Shown: positions 52,785 to 62,708, counted from the first letter of the stretch. The stretch is 64,000 nt of DNA from Allobacillus saliphilus (GCF_018138385.1 NZ_JAGSIE010000015.1:1-64000); one strand, 5' to 3'. Made by a program: numbers and translations. The notes: generated from the sequence alone by a model not told the origin.

Positions 52785-53615
52785 TTACCCAAATCGGCCG
52801 TTGATATAATCCATTGTTCGGGAATCTTTAGGTTCGGTAAATAGTTCATCGGTTTTGCCGAACTCGACGACTTCACCATTTAAAAAGAAGGCCGTTTGAT
52901 CGGAAATTCGAGCTGCTTGTTGCATGTTATGGGTGACAATGACAATGCTATATTGCTTTTTTAATGATTGGATGAGCTCTTCCACCTTTGTTGTGGAAAT
53001 TGGGTCAAGTGCAGATGTAGGTTCATCCATTAAAATGACTTCAGGTTCGATGGCAAGACAGCGAGCGATACATAATCGTTGTTGCTGTCCACCAGATAAA
53101 CCGAATGCATTTTCCTTTAAACGATCTTTTACTTCATCCCAAATGAATGCGTCTTTAAGGCTTTTTTCGACGATGTCATCGAGGATACTTTTCTTCTTGA
53201 TTCCATGAATACGTGGTCCATAGGCAACATTATCATAAATGGATTTCGGGAAAGGGTTTGGTTTCTGGAATACCATGCCAACATCCGTACGCAAAGCTTC
53301 AGCTGAATAATCCTTACTTAAAATATTGCTTCCTTTATAATGGATATCGCCTTTCGTTTGAACAGAGGGGATGAGTTCAACCATTCGATTTAATGTTTTA
53401 ATAAACGTTGACTTTCCGCAGCCCGACGGACCGATAATCGCTGTAATGCTCTTTTCAGGTATCTTAAGATCAATATTTTTTAAAGCTTGCGTTTCTCCGT
53501 ACCATAAGTTTAAAGACTTTGTTTCAAAAATCGATTCCTTTTCGACTTCATTTTTATTCTTAGATTCTTTCTTTTCAATCGCTGGAACAGCATATAATTG
53601 CGTTTGAACAGCCAT
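52785..53615 (-). CDS. pstB: Phosphate ABC transporter ATPase PstB
   Basis: A 276-residue ATPase. Walker [11 protein letters not shown]-loop [20 protein letters not shown] (PstB-specific), signature [17 protein letters not shown], Walker [14 protein letters not shown] and H-switch [13 protein letters not shown]. The first 25 residues (charged) exceed the usual PstB. It powers PstAC in high-affinity phosphate uptake. GAAAGGAGAT precedes the ATG. It is last in pstSCAB; no phoU follows. Confidence 0.93.
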   Translation of the reverse strand: MAVQTQLYAVPAIEKKESKNKNEVEKESIFETKSLNLWYGETQALKNIDLKIPEKSITAIIGPSGCGKSTFIKTLNRMVELIPSVQTKGDIHYKGSNILSKDYSAEALRTDVGMVFQKPNPFPKSIYDNVAYGPRIHGIKKKSILDDIVEKSLKDAFIWDEVKDRLKENAFGLSGGQQQRLCIARCLAIEPEVILMDEPTSALDPISTTKVEELIQSLKKQYSIVIVTHNMQQAARISDQTAFFLNGEVVEFGKTDELFTEPKDSRTMDYINGRFG

Positions 53616-53630
53616 ACATTGATCTCCTTT

Positions 53631-54515
53631 CTAAAAACGATGTTGGAATTTATTGCGAATGTAAATCGCTATTGAATTTAGAATGAATAACATCAACAAC
53701 AAAATGATAATCGAAGCAGCAGCTAGATTCGCATATTCTTCAACGAGCGCTGCATCCAATGTCCAGTAATAAATTTGCATCGGCAGTGCTGTGAACCGGT
53801 CCATAAATCCACCTGGAAATGGAATCAGTAATGCCGGAATACCTAATACGACGAGTGGTGCTGTTTCTCCGATTGCACGAGATAAAGCGAGAATCGAACC
53901 TGTTAAAATACTCGGCAACGCTGTTGGTAAAATAATGCTTTTAATGGTTTGCCATTTGCTTGCCCCTAATCCATACGATGCTTCACCAAGTGTTTGAGGG
54001 ACCGCACGCAATGCTTCTTGAGAAGAGACGATGACAATTGGTAAAACGAGCAAAGATAAGGTTAAGCCACCAGCCAATACCGTACTGCCGAAATCCATTA
54101 AGCGAACAAATACAGTTAGCCCAAGAATCCCGTAAACAATGGATGGGACACCTGCAAGGTTGGCAATGTTTGTTTGAATCAAGGAATGAATTCGTCCTTT
54201 CTTCGCATACAGCTCAAGGTAAATGGCAGCACCCATACCGAGAAACAGTGTGAAAAATACAACGACAAGCATCAACCAGAACGTTCCGAGAATTGCACCC
54301 ATAATTCCTGCTTTTTCAGGGTCCATGGATAAATGCCCTGTTATAAAGTTCCAATCAATCCAAGCGAAGCCTTGTGAAACAGTGCGTATTAATAGAATTG
54401 CCAATACGACTAAGCCGGAGAGAGTAGCTCCAAGAAAAACATATTTGAGAATACTGTTAAGCCTTAGGCGAAAATTAATTCTCTTCCTTACTTGTAAACG
54501 ATCGATATATTGCAT
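53631..54515 (-). CDS. pstA: Phosphate ABC transporter permease PstA
   Basis: A 294-residue permease with six hydrophobic segments. The EAA region is ALGEASYGLGASKWQTIKSI, and SRAIGETAPLVVLG is the PstA-specific end. The ATG lies one base after the pstC stop, with GGGAGG inside the end of pstC, so translation is coupled. Confidence 0.92.
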   Translation of the reverse strand: MQYIDRLQVRKRINFRLRLNSILKYVFLGATLSGLVVLAILLIRTVSQGFAWIDWNFITGHLSMDPEKAGIMGAILGTFWLMLVVVFFTLFLGMGAAIYLELYAKKGRIHSLIQTNIANLAGVPSIVYGILGLTVFVRLMDFGSTVLAGGLTLSLLVLPIVIVSSQEALRAVPQTLGEASYGLGASKWQTIKSIILPTALPSILTGSILALSRAIGETAPLVVLGIPALLIPFPGGFMDRFTALPMQIYYWTLDAALVEEYANLAAASIIILLLMLFILNSIAIYIRNKFQHRF

Positions 54516-54516
54516 T

Positions 54517-55473
54517 TTAATATTCCTCCCTGAAACGGCGGGCTATTTTTTTGGCGAGTAAATTCATTAAAAATGTCATTGTAAATAGCGTCAGAGCAAC
54601 AGCATAAATACTGTAATAAACAGTCGTTCCGGCTGCGGCATCACCACTGGAGACTTCAACAATATACGCAGTCATCGTTTGCATCGATTCGGTAACATCG
54701 AAAGAGAAGTTTTTCGTACTACCACTCGCAATCGTGACAATCATCGTTTCACCAATCGCTCTTGAGATTGCCAAGACAAATGACGCAACAATTCCTGAAA
54801 TGGCTGCAGGGATGACGACTTTGATTGCCGTTTCTAACTTCGTTGCGCCTAATCCATAAGCGCCTTCTCGCATTGTATTCGGAACAGAGTTCATTGCGTC
54901 TTCCGATAACGAAGCAACCATTGGAATAATCATGATTCCCATGACGAGACCAGGGCTTAGAATGTTCGTCAATTCGATTTCTGGCCAAATGGATCGTAGT
55001 AATGGAGTGACGAAAGTAAAAGCAAAGAACCCATAAACAATAGTCGGAATGCCAGCCAATAATTCAAGCATCGGTTTTAATAATTTACGGACGCGATCAC
55101 TAGCATATTCACTTAAATAGATAGCAGCCATCAAGCCGATGGGACCTGCAACAACCATGGCAATAATCGTGGACAAGAGCGTTCCGCTTAATAATGGTAG
55201 CAACCCGAAAGATGGGTTTTGACTTAGTGGTTTCAGATTCGTACTCGTAAAAAATTCCGTAAACGATACACGTTGGAAGAAATGAATAGCTTCTGTGATG
55301 AGTGTATACAGAATGGCAATTGTCGTTAGCACGGAAACAGCTGCGAATAAAAATAAAACGGCAGGAACCATTTTTTCAAAAACATTTTTAATTGAGGCCG
55401 CTGATTTCTTTTCATTCATTAACTGTTTCGTTGAAAGGTTTGCAGTGTTAACGGACACATTTTTTGTCGTCAT
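54517..55473 (-). CDS. pstC: Phosphate ABC transporter permease PstC
   Basis: A 318-residue permease with six hydrophobic segments. The EAA region is TMREGAYGLGATKLETAIKV, and AISRAIGETMIVTIASG is typical of PstC. The N-terminal 35 residues are polar. GGAGGTT is upstream. A stem-loop lies between it and pstS. Confidence 0.92.
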   Translation of the reverse strand: MTTKNVSVNTANLSTKQLMNEKKSAASIKNVFEKMVPAVLFLFAAVSVLTTIAILYTLITEAIHFFQRVSFTEFFTSTNLKPLSQNPSFGLLPLLSGTLLSTIIAMVVAGPIGLMAAIYLSEYASDRVRKLLKPMLELLAGIPTIVYGFFAFTFVTPLLRSIWPEIELTNILSPGLVMGIMIIPMVASLSEDAMNSVPNTMREGAYGLGATKLETAIKVVIPAAISGIVASFVLAISRAIGETMIVTIASGSTKNFSFDVTESMQTMTAYIVEVSSGDAAAGTTVYYSIYAVALTLFTMTFLMNLLAKKIARRFREEY

Positions 55474-55504
55474 GATGATGAACCTCCAATCGAAAAAAAG
55501 ATGG

Positions 55505-55539
55505 GAACGATGAGAGGGAACAGTTGCCTCTCATCGTTC
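55505..55539 (-). terminator. Intercistronic stem-loop between pstS and pstC
   Basis: GAACGATGAGAGG pairs perfectly with CCTCTCATCGTTC (13 bp), followed on the minus strand by CCATCTTTTTTT. It probably ends a share of transcripts, leaving pstS more abundant. Confidence 0.85.
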
Positions 55540-55582
55540 AATCAATGGGGGTAAAACAATTTATTAATCAGTTAAGATTCTT

Positions 55583-56584
55583 CTACTTTAGCTCTTCCAA
55601 TTCAGACTTTAGTTGTTCAGCTTCTTCATCCGGAATTGGAGCAAAACCAGCTTCACCTGCCACATCGTTTACCGTGTTCATCACATAGATTGCATAGTCT
55701 AGTACTTGTGGTTTCTCTTTTGCATGGTTCATATTCAAATAAGTGAACACTGGACGGGTAAATCCTGCATAATCACCATTTTCATCAATCGTGTCTAATG
55801 ATGGTTCAACAGGGCCGTCACCGAAGTCAATGCTGACAGCTTGTACTTGATCTTTATTGTTATCGTAGTAACCGAAGCCGAAAAACCCAATGCCGTTTTT
55901 GTCTTCTGAGATTAAGTTAACTAACTGAGAATATTCTTGTTGTAAATTGACATCATCTCTTAAATCTTGCTCACCCATGATCTCTTCATAGAAAAATTCA
56001 TAAGTTCCATGGTTTTCATTTGGACCATACGTTTGGATTTTTTCTTCTGGCCAATCAGCGTTAACATCAGACCAAGTTTCAATACCGCCATCGGCTAAGA
56101 AAATGTCGATGACCTGTTGTTCTGTAAGTTCCGTTGCCCAATCGTTTTCTGGATGTGTGACGATGGTTAAACCGTCTAGGGCGACTTTCAGTTCTTTCAC
56201 TTCAATATTCAATTCGTCAGCTTTCTCTTGTTCTTCCGGTTTGATTTGTCGAGACGCATCGTTGAAATCTGTTCCGTCTTCAATTAAAAATTTCTCAAAA
56301 CCTGCGCTCGTTCCTGCGCGACCTACTTCAACGGAAACGCCTTGTTGTTCATTCGTCATGTAATTTTCAGCAAGTAAGGCCATTAAGGGATAAACCGTGC
56401 CTGAACCATCAACGACGACGCTACCTTCAATGTCTTCGTTTGTAGCTGATTCTTCGTCTGAAGAGCCTGACGTATCAACCTCTTCAGCGTCGCTTTCTTC
56501 TTCTGAATCACTTCCGCAAGCTGCTAATGCAACAAGCAATAATACGAATCCTGACAAAATAAAATACTTGAGTGATTTCTTCAT
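55583..56584 (-). CDS. pstS: Phosphate-binding lipoprotein PstS
   Basis: A 333-residue lipoprotein (leader ending VALAAC, C23; acidic Ser/Glu/Asp linker about 24-50). The PstS motif VVDGSGTVYPLMALLAENYM starts the domain, with TSAGFEKFLIEDGTDFNDAS and the DGLTIVTHPENDW segment. It binds phosphate outside the cell and feeds PstCAB. GGGGGAG is upstream. The promoter region has a four-repeat Pho box. Confidence 0.93.
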   Translation of the reverse strand: MKKSLKYFILSGFVLLLVALAACGSDSEEESDAEEVDTSGSSDEESATNEDIEGSVVVDGSGTVYPLMALLAENYMTNEQQGVSVEVGRAGTSAGFEKFLIEDGTDFNDASRQIKPEEQEKADELNIEVKELKVALDGLTIVTHPENDWATELTEQQVIDIFLADGGIETWSDVNADWPEEKIQTYGPNENHGTYEFFYEEIMGEQDLRDDVNLQQEYSQLVNLISEDKNGIGFFGFGYYDNNKDQVQAVSIDFGDGPVEPSLDTIDENGDYAGFTRPVFTYLNMNHAKEKPQVLDYAIYVMNTVNDVAGEAGFAPIPDEEAEQLKSELEELK

Positions 56585-56630
56585 TTGTAAAACTCCCCCT
56601 CTGGATATGTTTTATTCGTCTTACAAATTC

Positions 56631-56696
56631 ATCATAGTTCGTATTCTTAGAAATGTCTGTAAAGTTCATGTAAAGAAATCGTTAAGAGTTTGTAAA
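56631..56696 (-). promoter_or_regulatory. PhoP box and -10 of the pst operon
   Basis: Reading the minus strand: TTTACA, TTAACG, TTTACA, TTTACA, each followed by 5 bases, so an exact 11-bp spacing (plus-strand positions 56691, 56680, 56669 and 56658). This is the TT(A/T/C)ACA direct repeat bound by PhoP in Bacillus. TATGAT (56631-56636) lies 21 bases further on and may be the -10. Induction by phosphate limitation is expected. Confidence 0.88.
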
Positions 56697-56810
56697 TTGC
56701 TTTCGTGACGGGGGTTGGAGCATGTCCTCTGTGGTTGAATCTTTGGTTTTTTCTGCTTTTTTGGTAGAAGATTCGTAGAAATTTTTTAGAGCTCGTATCC
56801 TATTGTGATT

Positions 56811-57230
56811 GTCGATAGCGCTTCTCAAACGGGGAAGATCACAAGAATTGGGTTTTCGTGTTTGATAGCGTGTCTCAAAAAATGTGTTCCTCCGTGTTTG
56901 ATAGGCTGTCTCGAGAACGGAAGACCGCGAAAAATGTGTTCTTCCGTGTTTGATAGCGTGTCTCAAGAACGGAAGCTCGTAGAAAATGTGTTCTTCCGTG
57001 TTTGATAGCGTGTCTCAAGAACGAAAGGTCGCGAAAAATGTGTTCCTCCGTGTTTGATAGGCTGTCTCGAGAACGGAAGACCGCGAAAAATGTGTTCCTC
57101 CGTGTTTGATAGGCTGTCTCAAGTACGGAAGGTCACGAAAAATATGTTCTTCCGTGTTTGATAGGCTTTCTCAGGAACGGAAGACCGCAAAAAATGGAAT
57201 CTTCCGTGTATGATAGCGCGACTCAACTCA
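56811..57230. repeat. Tandem array, 52-bp period, about eight units
   Basis: TTTGATAG recurs at 56861, 56897, 56949, 57001, 57053, 57105, 57157 and (as TATGATAG) 57209. Apart from the truncated second unit (36 bp) the step is exactly 52. Each unit has TGTCTCAAGAACGGAAG and a CTTCCGTG partner that can pair (ACGGAAG/CTTCCGT). It is related to 2059-2215. It fills the gap between the pst promoter and the MFS terminator. No gene is supported in it. Confidence 0.9.
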
Positions 57231-57250
57231 GAAAGAGGAATATCAAACGC

Positions 57251-57284
57251 AAAAAAGCTCCACCCGCGAATAGCGAATGGAGTC
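57251..57284 (-). terminator. Terminator after the MFS gene
   Basis: On the minus strand GACTCCA pairs with TGGAGCT, followed by TTTTTT. Confidence 0.7.
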
Positions 57285-57297
57285 ATTAAAATATCTA

Positions 57298-58551
57298 TTA
57301 ATTATTTTGGTTCCGAAGTCTCGTGCTCGTTCGAATTGTACGTCTTGTTTTTGCTTCACTTTCTTTCCATTTTGTGAATAGCAAAGCAAATCCGCTAAGG
57401 ATAAGAAGCGTACTTGTAATAATAAATACAAAACTAATGCCATAGAAACCGGCGACGACGCCACCGAGCACTGGACCGATGACGTTTCCGAGGAAGCGGA
57501 GGCTCGTGCTATAACCAAGAACCTCACCTTGAATCGCCACTGGTGCAGCTTGTCGAATATAAGCCATACGAACAGGCATAATTCCACCTAGCGTGACACC
57601 AAGCAAGAAGCGGATAATGACAAGTTGCCAAACTTCTGTAACGAAGGCGCCTGGTAAATAAACGATTCCAGCTAGCATGAGCAAAAGAATAATAATTTTT
57701 TCATAGCCGACTTTGTCAGCGATCATTCCCCACTTTCTAGTCATCAGCAAGTTACCGAGTCCGGTGATGGAAAAGGCGATACCCGAGATAAAGGCCAAAT
57801 TCGCAGGTCCATTCAATTCACTCACATACAGTGCTAAAATTGGCTGGACAGAAAAATGGGCGATTTGAATGAACATGGAAATGACGATGACCATAATCAA
57901 CATCGGTTTACTGAAGATGTGCTGGAGTACTTCTTTTTTTGTATAGGATGTTTTTGTGGATTCCTCATCCTTCACACGCTGCTCTTTCACACCGAACGTT
58001 ACGAGAAATCCGGAAATTAACATGATGAGAGCAGTAATCATGAAGGCCTGTGAGAAGCCGACTGTATCGGCAAGCATGCCACCAAGTAGTGGTCCCATCA
58101 ATGTTCCTGTGACGTTACCAGTTTGAAGCGTACCTAATACTCGACCAGAGATGTTCTTCGGAGTTTGTGTAGCAATTAATGCTTGAGATGTAGATATAAA
58201 TCCAGCGAAAACACCCATGAAAAATCGTAGAATGAACAGTTGGAGAACTGAATCAACGATCCCCATTAAAAATATACTACCGGCGAGTCCGAATCCCATA
58301 ATGGCTAAGATTGGCTTTCTGCCAAACTTGTCGCCGAATCTTCCCCAAAAAGGGGAGAAGGCAAATGCTGTTAAGAATGTAATGGCAAATACCCAACCAG
58401 ACCAATTACGTACATAGGTTTCTGAGAAGTTACCGAAAGTTTCTATATAAAGAGATAGAAACGGCATTACCATCGTCATGCTACCAGCAATAAAAAAATT
58501 GGCGAACCACATGATCGCCAAATTCCGTTTTGCTTGTTTGTCTTGATCCAA
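57298..58551 (-). CDS. MFS multidrug-type transporter
   Basis: A 417-residue membrane protein with 12 helices. FSPFWGRFGDKFGRKPILAIMG is the MFS motif A after helix 2, and the second-half copy is LMTRKWGMIADKVGYEKI. Motif C (LGPLLGGMLADTVGFSQAF) marks the drug/H+ antiporter group. A TTG start at 58551 has AAGGA upstream at the right distance; the ATG six codons earlier lacks a site. Substrate unknown. Confidence 0.85.
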   Translation of the reverse strand: MDQDKQAKRNLAIMWFANFFIAGSMTMVMPFLSLYIETFGNFSETYVRNWSGWVFAITFLTAFAFSPFWGRFGDKFGRKPILAIMGFGLAGSIFLMGIVDSVLQLFILRFFMGVFAGFISTSQALIATQTPKNISGRVLGTLQTGNVTGTLMGPLLGGMLADTVGFSQAFMITALIMLISGFLVTFGVKEQRVKDEESTKTSYTKKEVLQHIFSKPMLIMVIVISMFIQIAHFSVQPILALYVSELNGPANLAFISGIAFSITGLGNLLMTRKWGMIADKVGYEKIIILLLMLAGIVYLPGAFVTEVWQLVIIRFLLGVTLGGIMPVRMAYIRQAAPVAIQGEVLGYSTSLRFLGNVIGPVLGGVVAGFYGISFVFIITSTLLILSGFALLFTKWKESEAKTRRTIRTSTRLRNQNN

Positions 58552-58662
58552 TGTACATCCTTCTTTCATTTTATTTCGATACCCGTTTCTTTCGACTACC
58601 TAAATAATAGCAAACAATGCAAACCGAGTCGATTGATTTGCTCACTGTCCGCCCGGGGAACG

Positions 58663-58698
58663 AAAAAAACCCCCAGCAAACAGTTTGCTGAGAGGTTT
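58663..58698 (-). terminator. Terminator after cysK
   Basis: On the minus strand CTCTCAGCAAACTG pairs across a short loop with TTTGCTGGGGG, followed by TTTTTTT. Confidence 0.85.
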
Positions 58699-58719
58699 AG
58701 CCTATGTCATAAGCTTGTA

Positions 58720-59649
58720 TTAGAAATCGAATAAATCACCAGAAAGATAACGTTCTCCCGTATCAGGAGCTATGCAGACAACGATCTCACCAGGATTTTT
58801 CCGTTTAGCAACTTCAATCGCGGTATACACAGAGGCGCCGGAAGATGGACCGACCAAAATTCCCTCTTCGCTCGCTAAGCGACGTGTCGTATCATAAGCT
58901 TCATCGTCTTCAATTAACATAATTTCATCATAAACTTCTTGGTTCAAAATTGGTGGAATGAAGCCTGGGCTTGTTCCAACTAATTTATGCTTTCCTGGCT
59001 TTCCACCCGTTAATACAGGGGAGCCAGCCGGTTCAGCGATATGAACGGTCACATCAGAGAACATCTTTTTCAACTCTTCACCAGTGCCAGTGACTGTACC
59101 ACCAGTTCCAGATGTACAAACGAAAGCGGAAAGAGGCTTATCTAGCTGTTCCATCGCTTCTTGAATTTCTACAGCTGTTGTTGTTCGGTGAGCATCTGAG
59201 TTTGCTTCGTTTTCAAATTGCATTGGCATAAAGCTGTTCGGTGTTTCTTCAACGAGCTGCTTCGCTTTTTCAATAGCTCCAGGCATTTTTTCATCACCCG
59301 GGGTCAAAACAACTTCAGCACCATAGGCCTTCAATAAGTTGATACGCTCTTTTGTCATCGTATCTGGCATTGTCAAAATTGCTTTATAACCACGCGCTGC
59401 GGCATTCATCGCAAGTCCGATGCCGGTGTTACCACTCGTCGGCTCGATGATTGTTGAACCTTCTTTTAAATGCCCGGCTTTTTCTGCTTCAAGAATCATA
59501 TTAAAAGCAGCCCGGTCTTTTACACTTCCACTCGGATTAAACAATTCCAACTTCACGTAAACATCTGCACCATCGGCAGGACTTAATTTATTCAACTTAA
59601 CTAACGGTGTATCTCCGATTAATTCGGCAATATTATTTACGACACGCAT
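58720..59649 (-). CDS. cysK: Cysteine synthase A
   Basis: A 309-residue PLP enzyme making cysteine from O-acetylserine and sulfide. The PLP lysine is K44 in NPSGSVKDRAAFNM; EPTSGNTGIGLAMNAAARGY and TSGTGGTVTGTGE bind the substrate and phosphate. The ending APDTGERYLSGDLF is typical. AAAGGAAGTGA precedes the ATG. The upstream region contains no recognised S-box or T-box. It is a single-gene unit. Confidence 0.92.
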   Translation of the reverse strand: MRVVNNIAELIGDTPLVKLNKLSPADGADVYVKLELFNPSGSVKDRAAFNMILEAEKAGHLKEGSTIIEPTSGNTGIGLAMNAAARGYKAILTMPDTMTKERINLLKAYGAEVVLTPGDEKMPGAIEKAKQLVEETPNSFMPMQFENEANSDAHRTTTAVEIQEAMEQLDKPLSAFVCTSGTGGTVTGTGEELKKMFSDVTVHIAEPAGSPVLTGGKPGKHKLVGTSPGFIPPILNQEVYDEIMLIEDDEAYDTTRRLASEEGILVGPSSGASVYTAIEVAKRKNPGEIVVCIAPDTGERYLSGDLFDF

Positions 59650-59746
59650 GCTGATTCACTTCCTTTTCATTTTGATAAGCTTTAATCCTAGTTTACCAAT
59701 AGACTTTATTATAATTCAACTGATTGAACCGACAATATCCTTCTTA

Positions 59747-59770
59747 TACTGTATGATAAAATAAACAGTA
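59747..59770 (+). promoter_or_regulatory. Inverted repeat before kynA
   Basis: TACTGT-N12-ACAGTA lies 16 bases upstream of the kynA start and overlaps a probable -10 (TATGAT). A regulator of tryptophan breakdown might bind here. Confidence 0.4.
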
Positions 59771-59786
59771 GAAGGAGGCGAACGAT

Positions 59787-60614
59787 ATGGTGTTTGAAAA
59801 TGAAAAAGAAATTCATACAGATTTTAAAAAACGAATGACTTATGGTGATTATTTATCATTGGATTCAATATTGGCGAGTCAGAACCGCTTATCTGACCAT
59901 CATGATGAGATGTTATTTATCGTGATCCACCAAGTAAGCGAACTTTGGATGAAGTTAGCACTTCACGAAGTAAACGCAGCGATTAAGGCGATTCAGCAAG
60001 AGGCCTACCAACCGTCATTTAAAATGTTGGCGCGCGTATCTTCTATTCAACGACAGATCATCCAAGCATGGGATGTTCTTGCGACGATGACGCCTTCTGA
60101 ATATATGGAGTTTCGTGATTATCTTGGCCAAGCTTCCGGATTTCAATCCTATCAATATCGTATGCTTGAATTTGCGCTCGGTTATAAAACCAAACACGTG
60201 TTAAAAATTTATGAAAAAGACCCAGAACTTCATAAGACTTTACAAAAAGCTTATGAAGCACCAGGTCTTTACGATGTAAGTATTAAAGCATTGGAAAAAG
60301 AGGGCTTTGAAATCGATCAAGAAGTTTTGACACGAGACGTCAGAAATTCATACGAAGTGAACGAAAGTGTTCAAAGAGCTTGGGAAGAAGTGTACCGAGA
60401 CACAGAGCGGTATTGGAACCTTTATCAATTAGCCGAAAAATTAGTCGATATAGAAGATGCCTTTCAACAGTGGCGATTTCGACATATGAAAACTGTCGAA
60501 CGAATCATCGGCCATAAAAAAGGAACGGGCGGATCTTCCGGTGTCGGTTATTTGAAACAAGTGCTGGATCACTATTTCTTCCCAGAACTATGGAGTTTAC
60601 GCACGACGCTATGA
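59787..60614 (+). CDS. kynA: Tryptophan 2,3-dioxygenase
   Basis: A 275-residue heme dioxygenase that opens the indole ring of tryptophan to N-formylkynurenine. [20 protein letters not shown] and [20 protein letters not shown] are the family start with the conserved His; [16 protein letters not shown] binds heme. [20 protein letters not shown] at the end is diagnostic. AGAAGGAGG is upstream. It converges on kynB, with the two stop codons overlapping by six bases. The length is normal. Confidence 0.93.
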   Translation: MVFENEKEIHTDFKKRMTYGDYLSLDSILASQNRLSDHHDEMLFIVIHQVSELWMKLALHEVNAAIKAIQQEAYQPSFKMLARVSSIQRQIIQAWDVLATMTPSEYMEFRDYLGQASGFQSYQYRMLEFALGYKTKHVLKIYEKDPELHKTLQKAYEAPGLYDVSIKALEKEGFEIDQEVLTRDVRNSYEVNESVQRAWEEVYRDTERYWNLYQLAEKLVDIEDAFQQWRFRHMKTVERIIGHKKGTGGSSGVGYLKQVLDHYFFPELWSLRTTL

Positions 60615-61235
60615 TTGGTCGATGGTCTCTAAAATTGCACGAACAGGACTTCCATCCGCACCTTCGATAAATAGTGGCAATGCAGTCAACCGGTAATCAC
60701 CAGGCTCGACTGCAGACAAATCAAGCCCTTCCAAAATATGAATATGATTTTCTTCCAATGCGTGGTGCATATCGAGTGCTTTGCTGTCTAACGGATCAAC
60801 AGAAGGCAAGTCAACACCAAGTAATTCCACCCCATGCCGATTCAAATATTCACCTAAACTTGGATCTAATTGGGGAATTTCTTTCGGAAAGGTAGATGGG
60901 TCCGACCATGCATTGGTTTTTAACAACAACCGCTTCGTCTGTGAGAAATCGATGAAAGCAAGATCCTCGGGTTTAATTAACCATTTAGTTGAAACATCAA
61001 CAACTTTTGCTCGACCAATAAACAACTCAAGTGGCAACTGATCGATGGTTGTCCCATGCGAATTAAAGTGAAAAGGAGCATCAACATGCGTTGCTGTATG
61101 GCAACTTGATGCGATTTGACCGACATTGACGGACCCGGTATCTTCCTTAGACCAGGTGAGGTCATAAGAAAAAGGACGGTCTCCTGGCCATGTCGGCGTA
61201 TGGGCATTCAACTTTCTAGAAATATCGATAATCAT
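60609..61235 (-). CDS. kynB: Kynurenine formamidase
   Basis: A 208-residue enzyme that hydrolyses N-formylkynurenine. [15 protein letters not shown] is the start signature; [19 protein letters not shown] carries the metal ligands (HxxxHxD), and [15 protein letters not shown] follows. The ATG with GGAGGAATT upstream is used; a longer frame extends upstream without a site and runs into kynU. The kynU stop is 31 bases upstream, so kynU-kynB form an operon with kynA on the other strand. Confidence 0.92.
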   Translation of the reverse strand: MIIDISRKLNAHTPTWPGDRPFSYDLTWSKEDTGSVNVGQIASSCHTATHVDAPFHFNSHGTTIDQLPLELFIGRAKVVDVSTKWLIKPEDLAFIDFSQTKRLLLKTNAWSDPSTFPKEIPQLDPSLGEYLNRHGVELLGVDLPSVDPLDSKALDMHHALEENHIHILEGLDLSAVEPGDYRLTALPLFIEGADGSPVRAILETIDQS

Positions 61236-61266
61236 GGAATTCCTCCTCTGGACTAAATCCGAATCG

Positions 61267-62544
61267 TTATGCAATCGTTCCACGCTCGTTAGGGAATGCT
61301 TTATATGTTTCTTTTTCCATAATAGACTGCAACCGTTCAACCGCTTCATAAATATCTGCATAAGACGTGTAAAACGCAATCGGCGCTACTCGAAGAACGT
61401 TCGGTGCACGGAAATCAGGAATCACGTTTTGTTCTTTTAAGGCTTTCGCTATTTTCGCGGCTTCTGGGTGTTCCAAACAAATATGGCCACCACGACGTTC
61501 ATCTTCAACTGGGTTCCCAAGCTCGAAACCATAAGCCATTAATTTTTCTTCAACAAGCGCCATCATATACCGAGTCTGTTGCAAAGACTTTTCACGAATT
61601 TTTTCAATCCCACCAGCTTCTTCAAATAGCTGCAAAGATCCGATTAACGGGGCGATGCTGAAAATATGCGGTGTTCCGATTTGATAAGCACCAGCCGTGT
61701 GGGCTTTCGTAAACGTATGCTCCATATCAAATTGACGGTCTTTATCCGAACCGAACCAACCCGTCAGGCCAGGGCGCTTGTCCAAATGTTTTTCGTGAAC
61801 AAATAAACCGGCAACACCACCAGGGCCACTGTTGACATATTTATAATGGCACCAATACGCAAAATCTACATCAAGATCATGAAAATGATGAGGAATCGCG
61901 CCGACCGAATGGCATCCATCCCAGCCAATAGGAATTCCACGTTCATTTGCTGCTTTGGTCACTTTTGCAATATCCAATAGCTGACCGCTCCGGTAAAGGA
62001 CTGTCGGTAAAATAATTAATGCAACCTCATCAGTCATCGATTCAATAATTTTGTCTTCATCAATCGTACGACCATCATCACTCTTTACTTGAATGAGATG
62101 CTCGTCAGGGTCATAACCATGCAATAAAAGCTGGCTTTGCAATGCATAAATATCGGAAGGAAAATTCAACTCATCTGCTAAAATTTTTGTGCGCTTTCCT
62201 TCCGGTCGGTAAAAAGTAGCAGCAAGTTGATGCAAGTTCGTTGTCGTCGAACCCGTCACGATGACTTCTTCTGGTTTGGCCCCAATCAATGAAGCCACTT
62301 GTTTTCCTAGATTTTCAGATAAATAGTACCAAGGGTATTTCCCTTCAGACCAGCCATCAATGCCAAAATTCTTCCAAGAATCAATGACCTCGTTCAATGT
62401 ATCTTCTGCGCGTTTTGGCATTAATCCTAGAGAGTTACCATCTAAGTAAATTTGACCTTCTTGTACATAAAATTCTTTTTTCATATCTCGTAAAGCATCT
62501 TGTTGATCTAGTTGTTCAGCGTACTCTTTTGTCGGTTGAACCAT
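61267..62544 (-). CDS. kynU: Kynureninase
   Basis: A 425-residue PLP enzyme cleaving kynurenine to anthranilate and alanine. The PLP lysine is in [14 protein letters not shown]; the N-terminal [18 protein letters not shown] and [19 protein letters not shown] also match. The ATG at 62544 lies 6 bases after AGGAGGT; the ATG two codons earlier touches that site. It is first in kynUB. Together with kynA this gives tryptophan to anthranilate. Confidence 0.93.
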   Translation of the reverse strand: MVQPTKEYAEQLDQQDALRDMKKEFYVQEGQIYLDGNSLGLMPKRAEDTLNEVIDSWKNFGIDGWSEGKYPWYYLSENLGKQVASLIGAKPEEVIVTGSTTTNLHQLAATFYRPEGKRTKILADELNFPSDIYALQSQLLLHGYDPDEHLIQVKSDDGRTIDEDKIIESMTDEVALIILPTVLYRSGQLLDIAKVTKAANERGIPIGWDGCHSVGAIPHHFHDLDVDFAYWCHYKYVNSGPGGVAGLFVHEKHLDKRPGLTGWFGSDKDRQFDMEHTFTKAHTAGAYQIGTPHIFSIAPLIGSLQLFEEAGGIEKIREKSLQQTRYMMALVEEKLMAYGFELGNPVEDERRGGHICLEHPEAAKIAKALKEQNVIPDFRAPNVLRVAPIAFYTSYADIYEAVERLQSIMEKETYKAFPNERGTIA

Positions 62545-62636
62545 TTTCATACCTCCTATGACTACGTTAAATATATCATATATTCAGATAAAATTTAGCG
62601 TTCATGAATGAGAAAGTGAGTCTACTAAGAAATGTT

Positions 62637-62665
62637 AAAAAACGTGACGAATGAAGCACGTTTTT
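62637..62665 (+). promoter_or_regulatory. Inverted repeat in the kynU-lytic transglycosylase gap
   Basis: AAAAACGTG-N10-CACGTTTTT is a perfect 9-bp palindrome just before TATGAT (62670-62675), the likely -10 of the transglycosylase gene. It covers the -35 region, so an operator is more likely than a terminator. Confidence 0.45.
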
Positions 62666-62708
62666 GTGGTATGATGAATGTATTAATTAGTTAAAGGTAG
62701 TGAAGACC

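Noticed and set aside
59650-59786. S-box or T-box leader for cysK
   Set aside because: The gap is too short and lacks the conserved motifs and a terminator hairpin.
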